From Phorcus lineatus (lineage: Eukaryota; Mollusca; Gastropoda; Trochida; Trochidae), in the NCBI GenBank assembly GCA_921293015.1, contig OV121093.1, forward strand, positions 28,964,622 to 29,028,621: 64,000 nucleotides of DNA, given 5' to 3'. Below are positions 58,953 through 64,000 of this stretch, in pieces. The first letter of the stretch is position 1; the number at the start of each line of letters is the position of its first letter. The position numbers were made by a program, and so were the translations under genes. The notes beneath the pieces are model-generated. The model ran no database searches. It was not told the origin of the DNA and saw nothing but the letters and a program-made list of their open reading frames with translations.

Positions 58953-59309
58953 TTTGTCGTGTGCGAGATGAAAGTTTACCATGGATGCGTGATCACGAGG
59001 GAGCAGGGAGGAAGATCGGATATATCGTCATTCAATTGTTATGTCATGAAAACACTATACATTTATTGTGTGATAAAGTACTTTTTTATTGTTCTAACCG
59101 CTAGGCATCTTAGAATAGGGAATAATTTAAGACTGAATTGTGTATGACGTTTTCTTCCATTCTAAAATAACACATCATGTATTCACAATTGCATATAATA
59201 ACATTTGTTGATCACTTGTTGTGTATAAATGTACTCGAGGTAAAGTCAGCAGTGTTTACCAATTTTTGAATAAGATTATTAAGAGTAGTTATCATATTAG
59301 AAATTATGA

Positions 59310-60290
59310 GAATATGATTCTTTTAACCAATTTGACCACCACTCAATTATTATGATTATTTGTTTAAACTGTACATTGCTTTTTGTATATAATCTCTAAC
59401 ATTGAAGCCCAAGTTTTTCTTATTAAAAATGACAAGATGATAATAGTGTTCAGTGTTTTATCTTTGATAAAATTCAGTGAGTAAACTGTAAATTCAATAT
59501 TCTGAAAATGAACCAAGTGTCGCAGTTTCAGAACACAATGTGTTGACAATTCTCTCGGCTACTAGTTATTGTGAATATATATCTTGATGTAGGAATATCT
59601 ATCACATGTTCTTAAAAACAAAGTGTAGTCAATTTCATTTCGAAATTAGTAACAGGCACAGTGATAAAACAAACTTTGCAATATTGGCCCCTAAAAATGC
59701 CTTAAATGAAACTCTCATTCATGAAATTTCTTTTACTATTTTTTTTCCAAAAATATTGTCCAATTTGTTTAATTTTATTGTCCACATTCTGGTTACCATG
59801 TGTATGAATATGTATAAGTGTGATGTCAACATAAAGCTAATAATCTAAGAATTTTTGTTTAGCTTTCCCGTAAAATACGATGTTATAGGCGATCTGTTTC
59901 AATGGCTCGCGCTTTCAGCCCCTTCAGTCTATGTATTTACATGAATATAATATAATGTTAATTTAGTGCTTATGTCAATAGAATCATGTTTTTAACAATC
60001 GTTTCCGTAGTGTGGTTCTCTAAACGCATATGTAAAGACAGTCAGAGTTTCACAACTCACCTCATCTGATTGCAAGATATAAGTCTACGTCTACCTCTCA
60101 CCTCTTATGACAGTGTTTGTGATAACACGAACGTCCTGATACCTGAGCTAACACTGTACACGTGTCGTTCGTCACCCAATGCTTATGTGAAAATAACTTC
60201 ATTACCAATTCACTATGACATGAGGACAGTTAAGCACACACTGCGTGTAGTTGTCAAATATCCAGGTTAAACAATATGTTCTATTGATAT
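59310..60290 (+). repeat. Third fragment of the propeller-gene duplicon
   Basis: The left part matches 35180-35340 (CACATTGAATCCCAA, GTTCAGTGTTT, AATTCAGTG words). The right part matches 18220-18490 and 35930-36150 (GTAGTGTGGTTCTCTAAA, GTTTGTGATAACACGAA, GATACCTGA). No propeller gene follows; instead an unrelated candidate gene begins at 60896. Confidence 0.6.
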
Positions 60291-60895
60291 GACTATCTAC
60301 TAAACTCTATATCTGCACACTTTCAGCTTTCTTACACCATGCGTTGTATCAATAATGATATGAGTCTCTGATAATCACTATTTCTTGAGTTTATAAACTT
60401 TACACATATTCATTGTTAAACAACTCTTGGTCAAATGACAGTAGGGTTGAGCTGAAACAAATTTAGAGCTATTATGATATATTCCGTTATATATATATCG
60501 CTGATTGCAAAACCGAGTATGTTTATCTCCTAAATACAACCCATTCACATCATGCTTGAACACGTTCATAACTACAGTAAGCGACAATGCACGAGAAACG
60601 GTCTCTTAACTTACTTAAAACCATAATGTCCCCTTTAACATTACGCCTATGGGAAAAAAATGATATGTCTTCAAATGAAAGAGCAGACTTCGTACGATAT
60701 ATTTAGCGCGATTTTACCGACAGATTGTATACAGAAAGAGCGATTTCAACGGATTTAAAAATCCCGCTGGTGGCCAGCGGAAATTCGCTGTTGACATAAT
60801 CTAGGTCAAAGCCCAGTGCGCATGTCCGGACATAAGGGAATCACCAACGTAACTGGTTCGCGCGTTTGTATGCGCACAGTGACAGCATAAACAAA

Positions 60896-61008
60896 ATGGC
60901 TGCACTTGCTGAGTTTGTCTGCGGGCGAATTTTGAGCGATGTAATTTCCCGAGGAGGACGGCTGGGCTTTAGTCACGAGACGCCGAGGAAACAACTGCTA
61001 AATGCCTG
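60896..61008 (+). CDS. Candidate first exon of an unrecognised gene
   Basis: ATGGCTGCACTTG opens a 113-base coding exon (MAALAEFVCGRILSD...) ending in GCCTG|GTAAGA, a near-consensus donor in phase 2. The ATG has a purine at -3 and G at +4. It sits in the most CpG-rich patch of the right half of the window (about 60700-61000), as expected of a housekeeping-type promoter. Splicing to an acceptor at 61686 (TTTTTACAG|GTCTAAATCC) would add 16 residues and a stop, giving a 54-residue protein. Splicing directly to 62203 would create a stop, so an exon may be missing. No family is recognised. Confidence 0.5.
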
Positions 61009-61276
61009 GTAAGAATTGGTAAATTCCAAAGATAATCTTGCTGTGAACGTCGCAAAATTGAGTTTTTCATTGCGATTGACACTAGAATATGACCCGTCAG
61101 TCACCGAGTCAGTTTGAGTAACATGCCATGTCGTCATATGGTCATCATTTATTCAAAGTAGTTGATTTATTCAAATAATAGTGACAGGCTACACACTGAT
61201 AGTTCACAAGTACTTCTCTTCTCAAGTGTCGGCATATTCATGTAAAAACTCGATAGTTTTCTATATCCATAATCCA

Positions 61277-61278
<2 letters not shown>

Positions 61279-61313
<35 letters not shown>
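61279..61313 (+). repeat. (AAT)n microsatellite
   Basis: An uninterrupted run of about eleven AAT units. Confidence 0.95.
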
Positions 61314-61315
<2 letters not shown>

Positions 61316-62202
61316 CTTTATTGCCTTTTCTTGATTGTGTTACATCACCACAGTGCTTAAATACAAATTTACAGTCACATGCAATATTCATGTACATGAA
61401 ATTAATTATTTCAACATTTATATGTCGCCGGATGTATTTCCTAATACATTTTGTTTAGATTGCTTCATTTCTCTATGCTCGGTTACAAGCAATAAAGGAT
61501 ATATTGTGTTAGGAATAAAAGATATTGGACAGATTATGATTAGATTCTATTATGAAAAGTATCATATGATGTTGTTCAAATCTCATGTCTATTTCACTCT
61601 TAATTGTTAAAAAAGGTCCACTTCAATTCAGTTATTAATCATAACTTACATAACAAAATCATTATTTAATCATTGATTTTTACAGGTCTAAATCCTTTCA
61701 CATGGACAGATGGGCTATATACTTGCTTCAGGGATGAGAACACACTGGATGAATGATTATTTTTATCTGCTTCAGATGTGCGTATACATTACATAATGAA
61801 GTCCGAATATTAACATTGGTTTTCTCAATTAAAACTAATAAAATTATTAATCTAGTATTCATTAAATTTGTATCAAATTAGTAGAAAAATAAAAATATTT
61901 TTATGCAACATATTTTTCAAGAGAAATCTGTTTAGTAAACAAGTATAAATTACTATTTGTTGTAATTATTCATCGAAATGTATGATGCTTTTGTGTATAT
62001 GATTCTCAGTGATATGTTGATTTTACTTTATCTCAATTATATAAAAATTAATGAAGTGAGCCTTTATAAAAATGATGAATAATCATAAATGTAAAACAAT
62101 TTTGTCTTTATCTTGTAGATTTATTTATTGTGATTTGATTTTGTATGCTCTTGAGTCAGCAGAATTTCAAATTAATAATAATCATTAAATCTCTGCAAAT
62201 AG

Positions 62203-62302
62203 ATGTGTGAGGGAATTACAGGAAGTGCCACAGATGTCCATATACACTACCAGGATTCAGAGTCTGTGACCTTCTTTTTGGATGGCCTGAAGCAAAGCTT
62301 GG
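62203..62302 (+). CDS. Candidate internal or alternative first exon
   Basis: The exon is bordered by CTCTGCAAATAG| and |GTGAGT. It has one open frame only, starting ATG (MCEGITGSATDVHIHYQDSE, ending FFLDGLKQSL plus one base), and is richer in GC than its surroundings. It may be read from its own ATG. Two downstream acceptors fit in phase: TTCATAG at about 62846, which gives GKKNDS and a stop, or TTTCAG at 63465, which opens a further 59 codons. No family is recognised. Confidence 0.45.
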
Positions 62303-63465
62303 GTGAGTTTTGCAATTGGCAAGTACAAATGTGTAGTAAATTATTGGACTGTGCAATAAATATTGCAAGAATTTTTTTTTTATTGCAATACATCACAGTA
62401 AATAATTTCAAGTCATATTTATTCAGAAAGCTTGTTCTGATTTGCTTAATGTGTAAGAAAAGCTCTTTTGCAGTGCCAAAAAAAGTGATTGTTAACAATT
62501 TCAATCAAAATGTACTTGCATGCTTTATCGTTTAGTAATGGTCGTTATTTTGAAAGATCTCAAGGCATTTTATCAAATGTATAATGTTCTTAACTGAAGA
62601 AAGAAGTATAAAAAGTTAGATATAGAGTTCTTTCAATATATTGCAATTTATTGCATTGTAAAAACTTGTTCAATACTCAGTCCTAGTTATTTAATTAAAA
62701 TTTATCATTAAAAGCATTTTATCAATTATTTAAATATTTGAGCCATTTCACTAAGAAACATTTGGTTTTTATTGTTTCTGTATTAAGTTTTTTACTCAGA
62801 AAACAATGTACTTTATTTTGAATAAACATATTGTTTTTATTCATAGGCAAGAAAAATGACTCATGAATGCACAAGACTATAAACTCATGAAAATAGAAAT
62901 AAAATTGAATTTAGCGGGTGTTTTTTATTTATCATTTTTATATATTTTAAACCGATGTTCAAATAACTAAGTTTTTCACAACTAGGCCTTTTTAAAGGTA
63001 AAAATTATTTTTTTTAGCAATAGTGTGATTTCTTATAATTTCTTGTTTGTGTACCATATCACCCATGACAGTTCTGTATTTCTCCACAAAATTTTAATGA
63101 TTGATACTGACTAAATATATTTGAACATTGACCTTTGATAAAGTCACCTTTTAATGAAATCTCAAGTCTCTATTCTGAATATATTGAATAATTATAGGCT
63201 TGTAATCAAAGATACAAATCAAGGGTGCCAGTTTTCTTATTAGGTAGAATCAGTCTTCGAAAAAAAATTTGTTTTTTTCAGTGTTGAATTTATATCAAAA
63301 CTTGTTTTTTAATAGTTTAAGATGAGGTATTAACTTCAATTTGTGAGTTAGGACAAAGGTAGATTTTATATTAAAATTACATTGAGTTTGTTCATATTCT
63401 GCCCTGATTCTGAAATCAGCATGCTTATGGTAGTCAGTATCTAACCTTTCTTGTTTATGTTTCAG

Positions 63466-63647
63466 AAAGTATGAAGAAAGCTGTTTGTAGCAGATCACCA
63501 CTGTTCTGTAACAAGTTTTCATCAAGAAATGTATGGAAGAAGAAGATAATTGTTATTTTCTTTCATCCTATAGCAGACCCATCATGTGCTTTTGGGACTA
63601 TCATGGAGACCAAAATGAACTTCTTTATGTGTAATTTAATCAAGTGA
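63466..63647 (+). CDS. Candidate terminal exon
   Basis: After GTTTATGTTTCAG| the phase that continues the exon at 62203-62302 stays open for 59 codons (SMKKAVCSRSPLFCNKF...) to a TGA at 63645-63647. The coding quality drops after about codon 26, so the true exon may end at AGAAAT|GTATGG or continue differently. Confidence 0.35.
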
Positions 63648-63921
63648 CATTTACATATTAATGTGATGAGTAACTTTACCTAGAGTTTATTTGAAAATCT
63701 GTGGGAGACCAAGGTTCGAAGCTTATCAACTCTATTATGGTCATGTCATTGTCATCTTAACCTGCTTATGTCATTAAAGTGTACATATTATTTTTTAAAT
63801 CAGTAAAATAATGTTTTCAGCAGTAAATAAATAAATTCACTGTCAGGCCTATGAAGCCAGATGGGTTAATGGCATAGCCCATTATCCATTATCAGTGAAC
63901 TTATTTTTTTCTTCTCAACTG

Positions 63922-64000
63922 GGGGGCTGGATAGCGCAGCAGTTAGCGTGTTGGGCTTCAGATCAAGCTGTCTGTGGTGTGAATACTGCCACAGACTCAG
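63922..64000 (+). mobile_element. SINE (family 1), head only, cut by the window edge
   Basis: The sequence GGGCTGGATAGCGCAGCAGT (box A) and GGTGTGAATACTGCC (diverged box B), with GATCAAG between them, follows the minus-strand copy at 5583-5648 closely. Confidence 0.65.

Overview
The window is AT-rich animal nuclear DNA. Coding exons are sparse, introns have GT..AG borders, and tRNA-derived SINEs, TIR elements, minisatellites and old segmental duplications are common. The TRIM gene type, together with repeats carrying GTGAGTGAGT-type termini and SINE tails typical of marine molluscs, suggests a mollusc, probably a gastropod. That assignment is inference and no species is claimed.

Layout. 1-6.9 kb: no gene; SINE copies, a perfect hairpin and fragments of repeat blocks. 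6.95-10.4 kb (minus strand): TRIM gene A (RING, two B-boxes, coiled coil, NHL-type propeller) in two coding exons, with a probable 5' UTR exon and GC-rich promoter near 10.3-10.4 kb. 10.4-21.7 kb: non-coding, with a TIR element (12.9-13.6 kb), a GGATCC-rich repeat (14.3-14.5 kb) and the start of a large duplicon. 21.76-23.1 kb (plus): copy A of a coiled-coil/beta-propeller gene that has lost its promoter and signal peptide. 23.1-30.2 kb: SINEs and no gene. 30.2-32.4 kb (minus): TRIM gene B, a close paralogue of A with the same exon structure. 35.9-40.5 kb: second copy of the duplicon, containing the intact secreted coiled-coil/propeller gene B (38614-40212) with a TATA box. 41.2-42.8 kb: a 28-bp minisatellite whose every unit carries an inverted TTCnnGAA heat-shock-element-like core. 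46.45-47.15 kb: a 43-bp minisatellite abutting a TIR element. 50.6-51.8 kb (plus): a third secreted propeller gene (C) with a PAN/apple-like Cys cluster instead of a coiled coil. 52-60 kb: repeats, including a third fragment of the duplicon at 59.3-60.3 kb. 60.9-63.65 kb: a GC-rich candidate first exon and candidate downstream exons of an unrecognised gene. The window ends inside a SINE.

How the genes fit together. A two-gene cassette, a cytosolic TRIM E3 ligase on the minus strand followed by a secreted coiled-coil/propeller protein on the plus strand, appears twice in the same order and orientation (A: 7-23 kb; B: 30-40 kb). This looks like a locally expanding, probably defence-related cluster. 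Both gene types pair a coiled coil with a C-terminal beta-propeller, one acting inside the cell and one predicted to be secreted. The immune role is inference from the TRIM family and the local expansion, not something the sequence shows.
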